DNA of 64,000 nt from Gordonia prachuapensis (GTDB taxonomy: Bacteria; Actinomycetota; Actinomycetes; Mycobacteriales; Mycobacteriaceae): positions 80,601 to 144,600 of the forward strand of contig NZ_JAZDUE010000016.1 in the NCBI RefSeq assembly GCF_036350515.1, given 5' to 3'. Each line of letters starts with the position of its first letter. The stretch's first letter is position 1. A model generated the notes under the pieces. The model saw only the letters and a list, made by a program, of their open reading frames with translations, was not told the DNA's origin and did not search any database. Below are positions 26,359 through 35,577 of the stretch, one piece after another. A program made the position numbers and the translations under genes.

Positions 26359-27945
26359 ATGGCGGATGCCGCCCCACCCGAAGCCCCGACGCCCGCGGAC
26401 TTCACTTTCGCCCCGCTCAGCCCGGTCTCGTTCCTGTCCCGCGCAGCGGCGGTATTCGGCGAGCGCACCGCCATCGTGGACGGCGAGCTCACCTTCACCT
26501 ACGCCGAATTCCACCAGCGATCCGGTCAGTTGACCGCTGCCCTCGCGGACCTGGGCGTCCAACCCGGCGATCGGGTTGCCGCGTTGTGTGCCAACAGCCA
26601 CGTGATGCTCGAACTGCACCACGGTGTACTGGGATTCGGGGCGGTGCTGGTGCCGCTGAACATCCGGCTGTCCGAAGCGGAACTCGGCTACATCCTCGAA
26701 CACAGCGGCGCGACGCTGTTGGTGGCGACCGCCGAGTTCGCCGAGGCCGCACGGACCATCGCAGACGCGGCCGGGATTCGGGTGATCGTCGCGGGCGGCG
26801 CCGACGACGAGTACGAGGCGTTGCTCACGACCGCGACCGCTCCGGTGTGGCGGGACGCCGACGAACGCGGACTGCTCGCCATCAACTACACCTCGGGCAC
26901 CACCGGACGGCCCAAGGGCGTCATGTACCACCATCGTGGCGCGCACCTGCAGTCGCTGGCGATGGCCTATCACACCGGCATCGGACCGGGGTCTGCCTAC
27001 CTGTGGACGTTGCCGATGTTCCATTGCGACGGTTGGTGTTTCCCGTGGGCGCTCACCGCAGCCGGCGCCACCCACGTGTGCCTGCGCGCCATCGACACCG
27101 CCCAGATCTGGCGTCATCTCACCGAGGACGGCATCACGCATTTCAGCGCCGCACCCACGGTGCTGACGATGATCGCCGAGGACCCGGCGGCCGCACCCCT
27201 CGACCACACCGTGCACGCGACGACCGGTGGCGCGCCACCGTCGCCGTCGTTGCTCGCGCGGATGGCCGATCTCGGTGTCGAGGTCACCCACCTGTACGGG
27301 CTCACCGAGACATTCGGTCCGATCGCGGTCAACCAATGGCAACCCGAGTGGGACGCCGGGGGCGCCGATGCCCGGGCACAGCTGAAGGCGCGCCAGGGGA
27401 TCGGCAACATCTCCGCGGGGATGCTGCGGGTGGTGACCCCCGACGGCGACGACGTCCCCGCCGACGGCGCCACCGAGGGAGAACTCGTGGCACGCGGCAA
27501 CAACGTGATGCTCGGCTACTACCGCGACCCGGACGCGTCCGCGGTCGCCACTGTGAACGGATGGCTGCGTACCGGAGATGTCGCCGTCATGCATCCCGAC
27601 GGCTACGCCGAGATCCGCGACCGCAGTAAAGATGTCATCATCTCCGGTGGTGAGAACATCGCCTCGGTGGAGGTCGAGCGCGTCCTCGACAGTCACTCCG
27701 ACGTCGTCGAGTCCGCCGTGGTCGCCCGCGCTGACGACCGCTGGGGCGAGGTACCGGTCGCCTACGTCACCATTCGCCACGGAGCCGATCTGTCGGCCGA
27801 CGTCCTTATCGAGTTCGCCCGAGAACACCTGGCGCGATTCAAGGTTCCCAAGCAGATCGTGTTCGCCGAGTTGCCCAAGACATCGACCGGCAAGATCCAG
27901 AAGAACGTGCTGCGCCGGCAGGTCCAGCAGGACGGCGAGTCCTGA
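26359..27945 (+). CDS. Acyl-CoA synthetase (AMP-forming, FadD-like)
   Basis: A 528-residue adenylate-forming enzyme. The P-loop-like TSGTTGRPKG lies near residue 178, YGLTET near 313, the hinge RTGD near 407 and the catalytic C-terminal Lys in TSTGKIQK near 514. It would activate a carboxylic or fatty acid to acyl-CoA; the substrate cannot be fixed from sequence. A small membrane gene overlaps its stop (TGATG). Confidence 0.88.
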   Translation: MADAAPPEAPTPADFTFAPLSPVSFLSRAAAVFGERTAIVDGELTFTYAEFHQRSGQLTAALADLGVQPGDRVAALCANSHVMLELHHGVLGFGAVLVPLNIRLSEAELGYILEHSGATLLVATAEFAEAARTIADAAGIRVIVAGGADDEYEALLTTATAPVWRDADERGLLAINYTSGTTGRPKGVMYHHRGAHLQSLAMAYHTGIGPGSAYLWTLPMFHCDGWCFPWALTAAGATHVCLRAIDTAQIWRHLTEDGITHFSAAPTVLTMIAEDPAAAPLDHTVHATTGGAPPSPSLLARMADLGVEVTHLYGLTETFGPIAVNQWQPEWDAGGADARAQLKARQGIGNISAGMLRVVTPDGDDVPADGATEGELVARGNNVMLGYYRDPDASAVATVNGWLRTGDVAVMHPDGYAEIRDRSKDVIISGGENIASVEVERVLDSHSDVVESAVVARADDRWGEVPVAYVTIRHGADLSADVLIEFAREHLARFKVPKQIVFAELPKTSTGKIQKNVLRRQVQQDGES

Positions 27946-28406
27946 TGCGGCCCGGTACGTCCACCGAACGTCGCCGCATCCCGCGTCTGCCGCTGTGGGT
28001 GATCGGGGCCGCGGTGATCGTGGTCATCCTCGGCGCCCTGCTCTGGCACGGGCGGTCCACCATGCAGGAACGCAGCGCGCACGAGACCGTGGCGACCTCC
28101 CGATGCGAGGACGCCGTCCGCGGTGAACTCGACGACCGGTTGGGCGCGAACGGCCAAGCCGCAGAAGTGGAGTTCGTCGACGTCGATTCGCGGACGACGG
28201 GCGTGGGCAGTGGCGAGGCGCAGGCTCTGCAGGACGCCGGCCGCGAGCGTGCCGAGATCGAAACCCATTGGGCCGTCACCGGTGACGTCACTCTCGACGG
28301 TGAGCTCCCGAGCGCCGCCCGACTCGGCCCGACCAACCCGTTCCGATGCACCGCGGCAGTCCTCGACGACGACAGCGTGGTGATCACCGGGGTGCACATC
28401 AACTGA
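27945..28406 (+). CDS. Small single-pass membrane protein
   Basis: A 153-residue protein with one transmembrane helix (LWVIGAAVIVVILGALLW, residues 18-36) and a soluble extracytoplasmic part containing two cysteines (residues about 50 and 137) that could pair. It is translationally coupled to the acyl-CoA synthetase gene. No domain recognised. Confidence 0.65.
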   Translation: MRPGTSTERRRIPRLPLWVIGAAVIVVILGALLWHGRSTMQERSAHETVATSRCEDAVRGELDDRLGANGQAAEVEFVDVDSRTTGVGSGEAQALQDAGRERAEIETHWAVTGDVTLDGELPSAARLGPTNPFRCTAAVLDDDSVVITGVHIN

Positions 28407-28426
28407 CCTTCTGGGCGGTCCTGGAG

Positions 28427-29287
28427 TCACGGTTCGAAGCCGTAGACCTCGATCGCGTTGCGCGCGTAGAACCGGTCCTGCTCGTCGGCGGTCGCGTCGC
28501 CGATGACCGCGTCGAAGCTGGCCTGCAGTTCCTGATAGGTGCCGGCGGTCCGGTGGATGGGGAAGTTACTGCCGAACATGACCCGATCCCAGCCGAAGGT
28601 CTCGATCGCCGGGTCGATCCATCGGCGCAATGCCGTGGGCTCAAACGTGTTCGTCGTCATGCTGAGCCCGGAGACCTTGCAGGAGGCGCGAGTCTCACGG
28701 GCGCACAGCTGAATGGCTTCCAGCCACTCGGCGTGGGCGTCGTCGTCGTCCGCGGTGGGGAATCCGGTGTGTACCAGGGCGACGGTGAGGTCCGGAAATC
28801 GTTGAAGCGCACGAATCCAATCGGGCATCTCGTCGGGCTGGGTGACCAGGTCGAACACCACATCATGCTCGGTCAGCCACGACAAGACAGTGTGCACCGC
28901 GGGGGAGTCGGGCTCGAAGTCGTAGACGACGCGGATGCCCGCGAACCCCGATGTCGTTGCGTGCTGCGCGTTCAGATCGGCGATGATCTCGGCCGGGGAC
29001 ATCGTGGCGTCGACACACCCGATGTACCGCATGTCCAGGTGGTGCTCGTCGGCCAGTTTCACCGCCCACCGCAGTTCGTCCAGATACGAGCCCGGTGTCA
29101 GCGCTGCGGAGATGTGCAAGAGCTTGTCGACGGGGAACGAACCGACCGCTTGCCGGTAGTCGTCCGGCCCGAAGTCGCTCGCGAGTTCGGGCGTCGCGAC
29201 GCTCCGCGCGTAGTCGGCCATTCCGGGGTACCAGCCGGTGGCCAGGTCCCAGAACCGCATGTGAGTGTCGACAACCCGGTCGGGCAT
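28427..29287 (-). CDS. Amidohydrolase-2 family protein with altered HxH motif
   Basis: A 286-residue TIM-barrel protein of the COG3618-type amidohydrolase family. The expected N-terminal metal motif HxH reads HMR here (DTHMRFWD), so the second His is Arg; the later HTGFP and FGSNFP segments are conserved. Loss of this ligand may change metal use or activity. The ATG at 29287 is preceded by GGGAGA, better than the upstream alternative at 29302. It converges on the acyl-CoA synthetase/membrane pair and is next to an SGNH hydrolase. Confidence 0.8.
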   Translation of the reverse strand: MPDRVVDTHMRFWDLATGWYPGMADYARSVATPELASDFGPDDYRQAVGSFPVDKLLHISAALTPGSYLDELRWAVKLADEHHLDMRYIGCVDATMSPAEIIADLNAQHATTSGFAGIRVVYDFEPDSPAVHTVLSWLTEHDVVFDLVTQPDEMPDWIRALQRFPDLTVALVHTGFPTADDDDAHAEWLEAIQLCARETRASCKVSGLSMTTNTFEPTALRRWIDPAIETFGWDRVMFGSNFPIHRTAGTYQELQASFDAVIGDATADEQDRFYARNAIEVYGFEP

Positions 29288-29392
29288 GGCTTCTCCCGTC
29301 AATCGACCGGCGACGAGCTGACGTCTGGTTCGTTAGGAAAGATAACGTATTCAGAGCGTCGGCGAAGCCCACCAATTGGGGGAATCGTGGGA

Positions 29393-30094
29393 TCAGCTGA
29401 TGGCGCGGATCCTCTCGGCTGGTGACTCCCACTGCGCCAGCGACCGCATCACGTCGCCGGCCACCACGGCGTGCCCTGCCCGTGTCAGATGGATCATGTC
29501 CGCGCTCAACCAGCTCGGCCGGAGTCGCGCGGGGTGCTGCCAGAACTCGGTGAGCACCATGTCGTAGCGTCCGGCCAGCCGACGCGTGATGTCGGCCAGC
29601 GCGGAGAAGCGCTCGCGGAGGTCGGCGAAGTCATCGGAGAACGCGTCGGCGAGGGTGAACATCGACAACGTGGCACCGGTCGCCGCGACTGCGGCGCACA
29701 GTTCGTCGAGGTCGCGTTCCACGGTGTAGAGGTCTGTGCCTACGAACAGGTCGTTGCCACCGGCACTGATGTGCACCAGATCGGGAATGAACTCGTACAG
29801 CGGAATAATCTGTGCCGCAGTGATTTCCGGGATGGTCGCGCCGATGCGGCCGCTGTTGAGATAGGAGAGGTCGGGGTGGACAGCCCGCAGTGTGTCGGCC
29901 ACCCGGTCGGCCCAGGCGACGTCGGCGTACCCCGGCCACGGGTCGCCGATGCCTTGCGCGATCGAATCGCCGATCACCGCGAACCGACGCCAGGGGGCCG
30001 TCGACAGCATCTCGCGAGCCTTCGCCGGCGGCAGGAGGAGAGGATCGTCGCGCTCGGTCCAGGTGCCGGACGAATGGTCGTCGACGTGGCTCAT
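29393..30094 (-). CDS. SGNH/GDSL-family hydrolase
   Basis: A 233-residue esterase-like protein with all SGNH blocks: GDS in VIGDSIAQG, the block-III GGND, and the catalytic DxxH as DMIHLT near the end. No signal peptide, so it is cytoplasmic. The ATG at 30094 has GAGGGAG upstream. It is divergent from a TetR-family gene that probably regulates it. Substrate unknown; the neighbouring acyl-CoA and amidohydrolase genes hint at ester or lactone metabolism. Confidence 0.82.
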   Translation of the reverse strand: MSHVDDHSSGTWTERDDPLLLPPAKAREMLSTAPWRRFAVIGDSIAQGIGDPWPGYADVAWADRVADTLRAVHPDLSYLNSGRIGATIPEITAAQIIPLYEFIPDLVHISAGGNDLFVGTDLYTVERDLDELCAAVAATGATLSMFTLADAFSDDFADLRERFSALADITRRLAGRYDMVLTEFWQHPARLRPSWLSADMIHLTRAGHAVVAGDVMRSLAQWESPAERIRAIS

Positions 30095-30145
30095 AACAGA
30101 CTCCCTCGGATCATCGAGCACAAACTCAACGGACGGTCGTACGTC

Positions 30146-30173
30146 TTGTTGAAACAATACGACCGATCGTTCG
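30146..30173. promoter_or_regulatory. Candidate TetR operators
   Basis: TTGTT-GA-AACAA (30146-30157) is a perfect inverted repeat, and CGACCGATCGTTCG (30160-30173) is palindromic at 12 of 14 positions. Both lie in the 111-bp gap between the divergent SGNH hydrolase and TetR genes, the usual place for TetR autoregulation. Confidence 0.5.
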
Positions 30174-30205
30174 CCTTTTCAAGGGTCGAGTGGGAGCATG
30201 GGTTC

Positions 30206-30832
30206 ATGACCGACTCGGAGCGGCTCTCGGACAAGCGCCTCATCAAAGGCGCCAGGGCGCGCGCGACCATCGCACGCCACGCCGCCGACGTCGCGTCCGT
30301 CGAGGGGCTGACCGGCTTGAGTCTCGGAAAGCTCGCCACGGATCTCGGCCTGAGCAAGAGTGGTGTCTCGACGCTGTTCGGCTGCAAGGAGAATCTGCAA
30401 CTGGCCGCGGTCGAGTCGGCGCGCGATGTCTTCCTCGGTACGGTCGTCGCGCCTGCGCTGAACGAGGAACGAGGATTGGCGCGGCTGCGCACCCTCGTCG
30501 ATCGATGGCTGGACTATGTCGCGACGCCCGCGATGCCGGGCGGATGTTTCCGTGCCGCAACCGTTCCCGAGTTCGACAGTCGTCCGGGCCCGGTGCGTGA
30601 CGCGATCGGGGCGGACCGGCGTGAGTGGCTCGACTTCCTCGAGAAGGCGATCCGCTACGCACAGGACGACGGTGCGCTCGCCGACCATGATGCCGCCACC
30701 CTCGCGTTCGAGCTCGACGCCGTGGTGGCGGCCGCCAATTCCGGGGCCCGGATCGGAGACGAGTCGGCGTTGCCGACGGCGCGACGGATTGTCGAGCGAC
30801 TGCTCGGTGAGGCTGATCAGCACCGCAGCTAG
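30206..30832 (+). CDS. TetR-family transcriptional regulator
   Basis: A 208-residue protein: an N-terminal TetR helix-turn-helix (residues 15-60, LSLGKLATDLGLSKSGVSTLF) and a helical ligand domain containing the TetR_C-type segment DYVATPAMPGGCF. I use the ATG at 30206; in-frame codons further upstream run through the operator-like palindromes. Divergent from the SGNH hydrolase and overlapping by 4 nt, tail to tail, the ABC permease gene. The ligand is unknown. Confidence 0.83.
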   Translation: MTDSERLSDKRLIKGARARATIARHAADVASVEGLTGLSLGKLATDLGLSKSGVSTLFGCKENLQLAAVESARDVFLGTVVAPALNEERGLARLRTLVDRWLDYVATPAMPGGCFRAATVPEFDSRPGPVRDAIGADRREWLDFLEKAIRYAQDDGALADHDAATLAFELDAVVAAANSGARIGDESALPTARRIVERLLGEADQHRS

Positions 30833-32403
30833 GCCAGGTCGCGTCGGGCGAAGCCGACCACCCCGACGACGCCCAGGATCACACCCGCACCAGCCAGGAG
30901 TATCGGCGGGAGAGCCTGCACAGCGACTCCCGGCAGGTGTGGAACATGATGGAAGACAGACAGGTTCATGATCTCGGTGGGAAGGTTCATCGACGGCCCG
31001 AGGATCGTCACCACGCCCGACCAGGCCAGGACCGCCCACGGCAGCCAAGCCAGCCGTGGTACAACGCCGATGACTGCGATCGTCAGTCCGATGAAGAAGC
31101 ACGCCGCTGGGATCTGCGCCAGAGACGCGATCAGCATGCGTGCCGGTTGGCCGGGGTCGCCGACCCCCAACCCGTGCGCAAGTCCGATGCAGCCGCCCAC
31201 AATGCCCGCCAGTACCACAACAGTCACTGCCGCCAGGGCGAGGTGCAGTACCGGCAGTCGCCAGCGCGGCACCAGCCCCGAGAGCAGCAGGTCTGCGCGC
31301 CCGGAGAGTTCTTCGCTGCGCAGTCCCGCGGTGATCGCGATGGCTGCGCCGGTGGTCGCAACCGCGAGAATCAGTGTCGACATCGCCAGGAAACCGTCCA
31401 CCACATCGACATTGAATCGCTCCAGGAGTTGGCGCATACCTGCCGGACCGTCGGAGATGTCTCCGACGTCGCGGGCGGTGACCCCGAACCCCAGTCCGAG
31501 GACGACCATGGTGGCCGCCCAGATCGCCAGGGTCATCCGCTGATTGCGTACCACCAGCCCCGCGGGTCGCCGGGTGAACGAACCCGCATGGGCCGGACCA
31601 GGCGATGGCCGCCAGAGCCCGGAGCCGTGGTCGCGGGTGACCTCGATCCGCAGTGCGACAAGCACACTGGCCACGGCGATGACCAGACACGGGATCATCG
31701 GCCACCACTGGATGTCGCCGTACGGGTGGATGGCCTGCGCCAGACCGAGGGGTGAGGCGTACCGTAGCGGATCGGAATCGGTGGCGTCGCCGAGAGCGCG
31801 CAGCAGGTAGGCGACACCCAATACGCCGCAGGCGATCCCGTACGCGCCCTTGCTGTGCTCGGTGATCTGGGCTGCCAGCAGTGCCACTGCGGCGAACATG
31901 GTGCCGATGAGCACGGTTGCCACGCCGAACGCGAACGCACCGGTGGGTTCGCCGCCACCCGCGATGAGCGCGACTGCGGCGCCGAACCCGATGACGACAT
32001 TGATGACGAGAGCCATCGCCGCCACCGCAAGCGAGTTGGCGAGCACCGCGAACCGCCCGGAGCGCAGCAACTCGAGCCGACCGAATGCCTCTTGCGCTCG
32101 CGTGTTCCGAACGACGAGAACGATGTTGAGCATCGCCACCGCGAATGTGACAAACCACCCGACCTCGAACGTGGTGATCCCCCCGATGCCGACCAGGCCC
32201 ACCGGCGGTCCCTGCAAGGCCTGGGATGCCCGGAGGCCGTCGGTGATCAATGCGTACTGGATACGATCGGTGACGGTCGGGTAGATCGCGGTCAGGCCGA
32301 GGATGCCCGCGTAGAAGCAGGCGACGACGCCGGCGACGGAGACGATGGCGCCCCGGTAGTTCAGGCGGAAACATAGGGTGAATGCCGTTGTCAGTCCGGT
32401 CAT
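30829..32403 (-). CDS. ABC exporter permease
   Basis: A 524-residue integral membrane protein with about 12 hydrophobic helices in two similar halves, the layout of fused ABC-2/tetronasin-type export permeases. It starts 2 bp after the stop of the ATPase gene, so the two are coupled. It has no binding-protein partner, consistent with export of a drug or lipid. It converges with the TetR gene with a 4-bp overlap. Confidence 0.82.
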   Translation of the reverse strand: MTGLTTAFTLCFRLNYRGAIVSVAGVVACFYAGILGLTAIYPTVTDRIQYALITDGLRASQALQGPPVGLVGIGGITTFEVGWFVTFAVAMLNIVLVVRNTRAQEAFGRLELLRSGRFAVLANSLAVAAMALVINVVIGFGAAVALIAGGGEPTGAFAFGVATVLIGTMFAAVALLAAQITEHSKGAYGIACGVLGVAYLLRALGDATDSDPLRYASPLGLAQAIHPYGDIQWWPMIPCLVIAVASVLVALRIEVTRDHGSGLWRPSPGPAHAGSFTRRPAGLVVRNQRMTLAIWAATMVVLGLGFGVTARDVGDISDGPAGMRQLLERFNVDVVDGFLAMSTLILAVATTGAAIAITAGLRSEELSGRADLLLSGLVPRWRLPVLHLALAAVTVVVLAGIVGGCIGLAHGLGVGDPGQPARMLIASLAQIPAACFFIGLTIAVIGVVPRLAWLPWAVLAWSGVVTILGPSMNLPTEIMNLSVFHHVPHLPGVAVQALPPILLAGAGVILGVVGVVGFARRDLA

Positions 32404-32404
32404 G

Positions 32405-33154
32405 TCATCCCTTGGTGACGCCGGACGGGACAGCATGGTCGGATGTGTCGTAGTGACGCATGAACAGGTCCTCGATCTCGATCGACCCACCCGACACGGC
32501 TCGCAGCTCGGCGAGCGACAGGGATTCGACCGTGCGGCCGTCGCGGATGATGGTCGCCCGGTCGCACAGTTTCTCCACCTCGGGCAGGATGTGGCTCGAC
32601 AGCAACACTGTCTTGCCCTCACGGGCCACATCGCGGATGCATTCGCTGAACTGCCGTTCCATCAGTGGGTCCAGTCCGGAGGTGGGTTCGTCCAGGATGA
32701 ACAATTCGACGTCCGTGGCGAACGCGGCGACCAGCGCCACCTTCTGGCGATTTCCCTTCGAGTACGTGGAGCACTTCCGTGTCGGGTCGAGTGCGAATCG
32801 GTCCAGGAGCTCGGAGCGTCTGGCCGGGTTGATGCCCCCTCGTAGATTCGCGAGGATGTCGATCACCTCGCCACCGGTGAGCGAGGGCCACAGGTTGACG
32901 TCGCCGGGAACATAGGCGAGGCGTCCGTGAATCGTCATCGCGTCCCGCCGGGGGTGCAGACCGAACACCTCGGCTCGGCCGGAACCGGCCTTCAACAGGC
33001 CGAGCAGGGTGCGAATGGTCGTGGTCTTACCCGCGCCGTTGGGGCCGAGAAATCCATGGATTTCACCGGATTGGACCGCCAGGTCGAGCCCACGCAGAGC
33101 GTGGAAGCGGCCGTAGCGTTTCGTCAGGCCGGACACGTCGATGACCGGAGACAT
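32405..33154 (-). CDS. ABC transporter ATP-binding protein
   Basis: A 249-residue ATPase of the CcmA/DrrA-like export class: Walker A GPNGAGKT, signature YSKGNRQK (a variant of LSGGQ), Walker B LFILDEP, and the H-loop SSH. The ATG at 33154 has GAGGAGG five bases upstream and is preferred to 33175. It pairs with the downstream permease. The divergent AraC gene is the probable regulator. Confidence 0.88.
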   Translation of the reverse strand: MSPVIDVSGLTKRYGRFHALRGLDLAVQSGEIHGFLGPNGAGKTTTIRTLLGLLKAGSGRAEVFGLHPRRDAMTIHGRLAYVPGDVNLWPSLTGGEVIDILANLRGGINPARRSELLDRFALDPTRKCSTYSKGNRQKVALVAAFATDVELFILDEPTSGLDPLMERQFSECIRDVAREGKTVLLSSHILPEVEKLCDRATIIRDGRTVESLSLAELRAVSGGSIEIEDLFMRHYDTSDHAVPSGVTKG

Positions 33155-33288
33155 CTGTCCTCCTCTTCCCGACATCTGTCGGGACGTGATTGGTGTGGAC
33201 AGTCTGGCGCGCGAAAGGTGGCAGCGCTTGTATGGATCTGCAACCGTAGTATCTCGACTACCAGCGGTTTCGTCGCTAGCCTTACTCC

Positions 33289-34047
33289 ATGGGCGGAGAA
33301 TGGCGCGGCCAGTACCGTCTGGGAATCAGGCGCGTTGTGCTCGCCGGCTCGTTCGGAGCGGCGAAGCTGCACCGCCACCCCATCGTGCAGGTGACCGTCG
33401 CCTATTCGGGTGACCTGTTGGCCACCAACGGTTTCGACGAGCGGCGCTGTCGAGCGGTCGTCATCCCCGGAGGGGCCACCCACACCATCTCTCCGGTCGG
33501 CGATGACGTCCGGGTGCTCTCACTGCACATGCCGGCCTGGACAGCGGAGGCGAAAGCAGTTGGTGGACTTGTGCCTCCGGGAGGAGGGCCATCCGACTGG
33601 GTGGCTGCTGCCGCTGTCCTCGAGGACCTGCACCTCGACGAGGCCATGGACATCGACGTCGCAGCCGACAAGGTCATGGATGTACTGCTCGCGACGACAC
33701 ACAGCGAAGTCGAGAACTCGAAGGTGGCCGCGGCCGTCGAACTGATCGGGTCCCGCGTGCCCGGCAAGCTGCGCATGCACGATCTGACGCGAGTTGCGGC
33801 GGCGTCGCAGAGCAGCCTCAGCAGACTGTTCACCCGTGAGACGGGGATGAGCTTCGCGGCTACCGTGCGATGGGTGCGGATGCTGTATGCAGCGCAGGTG
33901 GCGGAGTCCGGCGGCACCATCACCGACGCCGCGCATGCGGCCGGGTTTACCGACAGTGCGCACGCCCACCGGGTGTGCCTGGAGATGACCGGTGTGACCC
34001 CCAAGGTCATCTGGCAGGCGGCCCGTAACGGGGATGTGCACAGGTAA
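33289..34047 (+). CDS. AraC-family transcriptional regulator
   Basis: A 252-residue protein with an N-terminal cupin-like sensor region (HRHPIVQV, residues 27-34) and a C-terminal double helix-turn-helix of the AraC type (residues 150-245: LTRVAAASQSSLSRLF, then ITDAAHAAGFTDSAHAHRVC). It is divergent from the ABC exporter genes. A GTAGT-6 bp-ACTAC inverted repeat at 33246-33261, 28 bp before its start, is a possible binding site. Confidence 0.83.
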   Translation: MGGEWRGQYRLGIRRVVLAGSFGAAKLHRHPIVQVTVAYSGDLLATNGFDERRCRAVVIPGGATHTISPVGDDVRVLSLHMPAWTAEAKAVGGLVPPGGGPSDWVAAAAVLEDLHLDEAMDIDVAADKVMDVLLATTHSEVENSKVAAAVELIGSRVPGKLRMHDLTRVAAASQSSLSRLFTRETGMSFAATVRWVRMLYAAQVAESGGTITDAAHAAGFTDSAHAHRVCLEMTGVTPKVIWQAARNGDVHR

Positions 34048-34152
34048 GTCAGCGCCGACCCGCACTGTGGTCTGAACGGACTACATTCGCGCGGGGGCTT
34101 CCGTCATCGTTTACAGTGAGCGGGCGATATGCCGGTCTTGACGGGGGTCTCG

Positions 34153-34281
34153 ATGATCATGCGTAGGTGCTGCGCTGTCCTGATGGTGGGGGCAGTGGGG
34201 ATGCTGACATCGCAGGGCTTGGGGAGCCCCCCGACAGAACGATCGTTGCGCAGCCGCGCCGATCTCGAGAGGGGACTCTGA
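34153..34281 (+). CDS. Short exported-type peptide
   Basis: A 42-residue reading frame with a basic N-terminus, a hydrophobic stretch (CAVLMVGAVGMLTSQG) and a polar tail. It ends 4 bp before the insoluble-domain protein gene. It may be a small secreted peptide or a leader that couples translation of the next gene. No codon or homology evidence is decisive. Confidence 0.3.
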   Translation: MIMRRCCAVLMVGAVGMLTSQGLGSPPTERSLRSRADLERGL

Positions 34282-34285
34282 CGAC

Positions 34286-35533
34286 ATGGGGGATGCGTTG
34301 AACCAGGCGCGTGGCAGGCATCGTCAGGTCGACGAACACCGGATGCCTTTGCGCATGACGGTCACGTCGGCAGCACTAGCCGCATCGATCGCCACCGGCA
34401 TGGGTGCCGGCCTGGCATACGCGGTCCCGGAGCAGGGCGGCACCAGCCCCAGCGTGCCGGAGCAGGGCGGAATCACCCCCAGCCAGGATCCGCCGGTGCA
34501 GGGCGGAACCACGCCGTCGCCCGACGTCGCGCCGGTCAACGTGCCGGGCCCGGGTTCGCTGCCGGCGCCGCCCCAGGAGGCGCCGTACCAGCCATACGTG
34601 GAGCCGAGCACCTACACGGCTCCGACCTACGAAGACGCCTACAACCCGGTCCCGGAGCGACCGCTCAGCGCACCCAAGCCGTCGGCTCCCGTTCGACCGA
34701 TCGCACCGCCGCCGGAGAAGATCCGAGTCGGCAACTTCATCACCGACATCCCAGAAGGCATGTCCGAGAAGGACGTCAACTCCGTCAACGCCTGGTCCGC
34801 GTACGGTGAGGCGAAGATCGCCCAGGGCCTGATCTCCGTCGGCGTGCCCGCCGATGAGGCATCGCGACAGGCTGCTTCCACGATCATCGGTGTGATGACC
34901 GGTGGTACTGCGGGTGCAGTCACACTGGGAATTCCGGCTGCGGCGATGGGTGCTGTGGGTGGGGCAGTGATCGGTGCTGGAGTCGGGGCGATTTACAACG
35001 GAGTGGTCTTCTCTCCGCTCGTTCCAGGTTCCGCTCTTTGGTGGCCGATGGTCGGCCTGGGTGCTGCGGCAGGCGCAGGCATTGGCGTTGCCGCCGGGGG
35101 TGCAGCGGGGGCAGTGGCGGGCGGAGCGCTTGGCGCCGCACTCGGCGGAACCGCCGGCGGCGCTCTGGCGTATGCCCTCGGAGCCGGCGACCCGGGCGCA
35201 AATCCAGACGCCCCCTGGCTCGACGAGCAGGGACGTGAGGCGCTCCCGAACCCCGACGCCAACCAGTTCGAGCTGAAGCTGTCGCCCGAAGATGCCCAGA
35301 AGGTCGGTCTGCCGTCGATCGACTATGTGGTGAACTCGCGCGGAGATGTTCAGATGTCGATCGCCGGTTTCGAAACCGGCTGGTCCGTCGAGCAGGCGAT
35401 GGCGCCGTATGGCGTCCTCGGCGCCGGCGCGGCCGACTCGGCACGTGACGCAACGAAGCAGCGTACCGACCAGGCACAGAACTCCATCCCGGATCTGCAC
35501 GTCGAGTGGCCGCAAGAGTCCGCACCGAGCTGA
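34286..35533 (+). CDS. Exported 'insoluble domain' type protein
   Basis: A 415-residue protein with a late hydrophobic signal segment (AALAASIATGMGAGLAYA, residues 30-47). Then comes a repeat zone in which EQGG/PSx units occur three times (QGGTSPS, QGGITPS, QGGTTPS), a proline-rich spacer, and a globular part. The latter contains a long glycine-zipper region (about residues 205-305, GAAAGAGIGVAAGG-like) that could insert into or cross a membrane. The pattern matches proteins called 'insoluble domain protein' in Rhodococcus and Gordonia. It is followed 44 bp later by another exported protein. Confidence 0.7.
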   Translation: MGDALNQARGRHRQVDEHRMPLRMTVTSAALAASIATGMGAGLAYAVPEQGGTSPSVPEQGGITPSQDPPVQGGTTPSPDVAPVNVPGPGSLPAPPQEAPYQPYVEPSTYTAPTYEDAYNPVPERPLSAPKPSAPVRPIAPPPEKIRVGNFITDIPEGMSEKDVNSVNAWSAYGEAKIAQGLISVGVPADEASRQAASTIIGVMTGGTAGAVTLGIPAAAMGAVGGAVIGAGVGAIYNGVVFSPLVPGSALWWPMVGLGAAAGAGIGVAAGGAAGAVAGGALGAALGGTAGGALAYALGAGDPGANPDAPWLDEQGREALPNPDANQFELKLSPEDAQKVGLPSIDYVVNSRGDVQMSIAGFETGWSVEQAMAPYGVLGAGAADSARDATKQRTDQAQNSIPDLHVEWPQESAPS

Positions 35534-35577
35534 ACAAAGCTGTTGTGCCCAGCTCGTACCGTCACGAAGGAATCTCG

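Noticed and set aside
25447..27828. Long open frame on the minus strand across the acyl-CoA synthetase and the exported protein
   Set aside because: It is antisense to a clear adenylate-forming enzyme, has an arginine- and glycine-rich composition typical of shadow frames in GC-rich DNA, and crosses two real genes.
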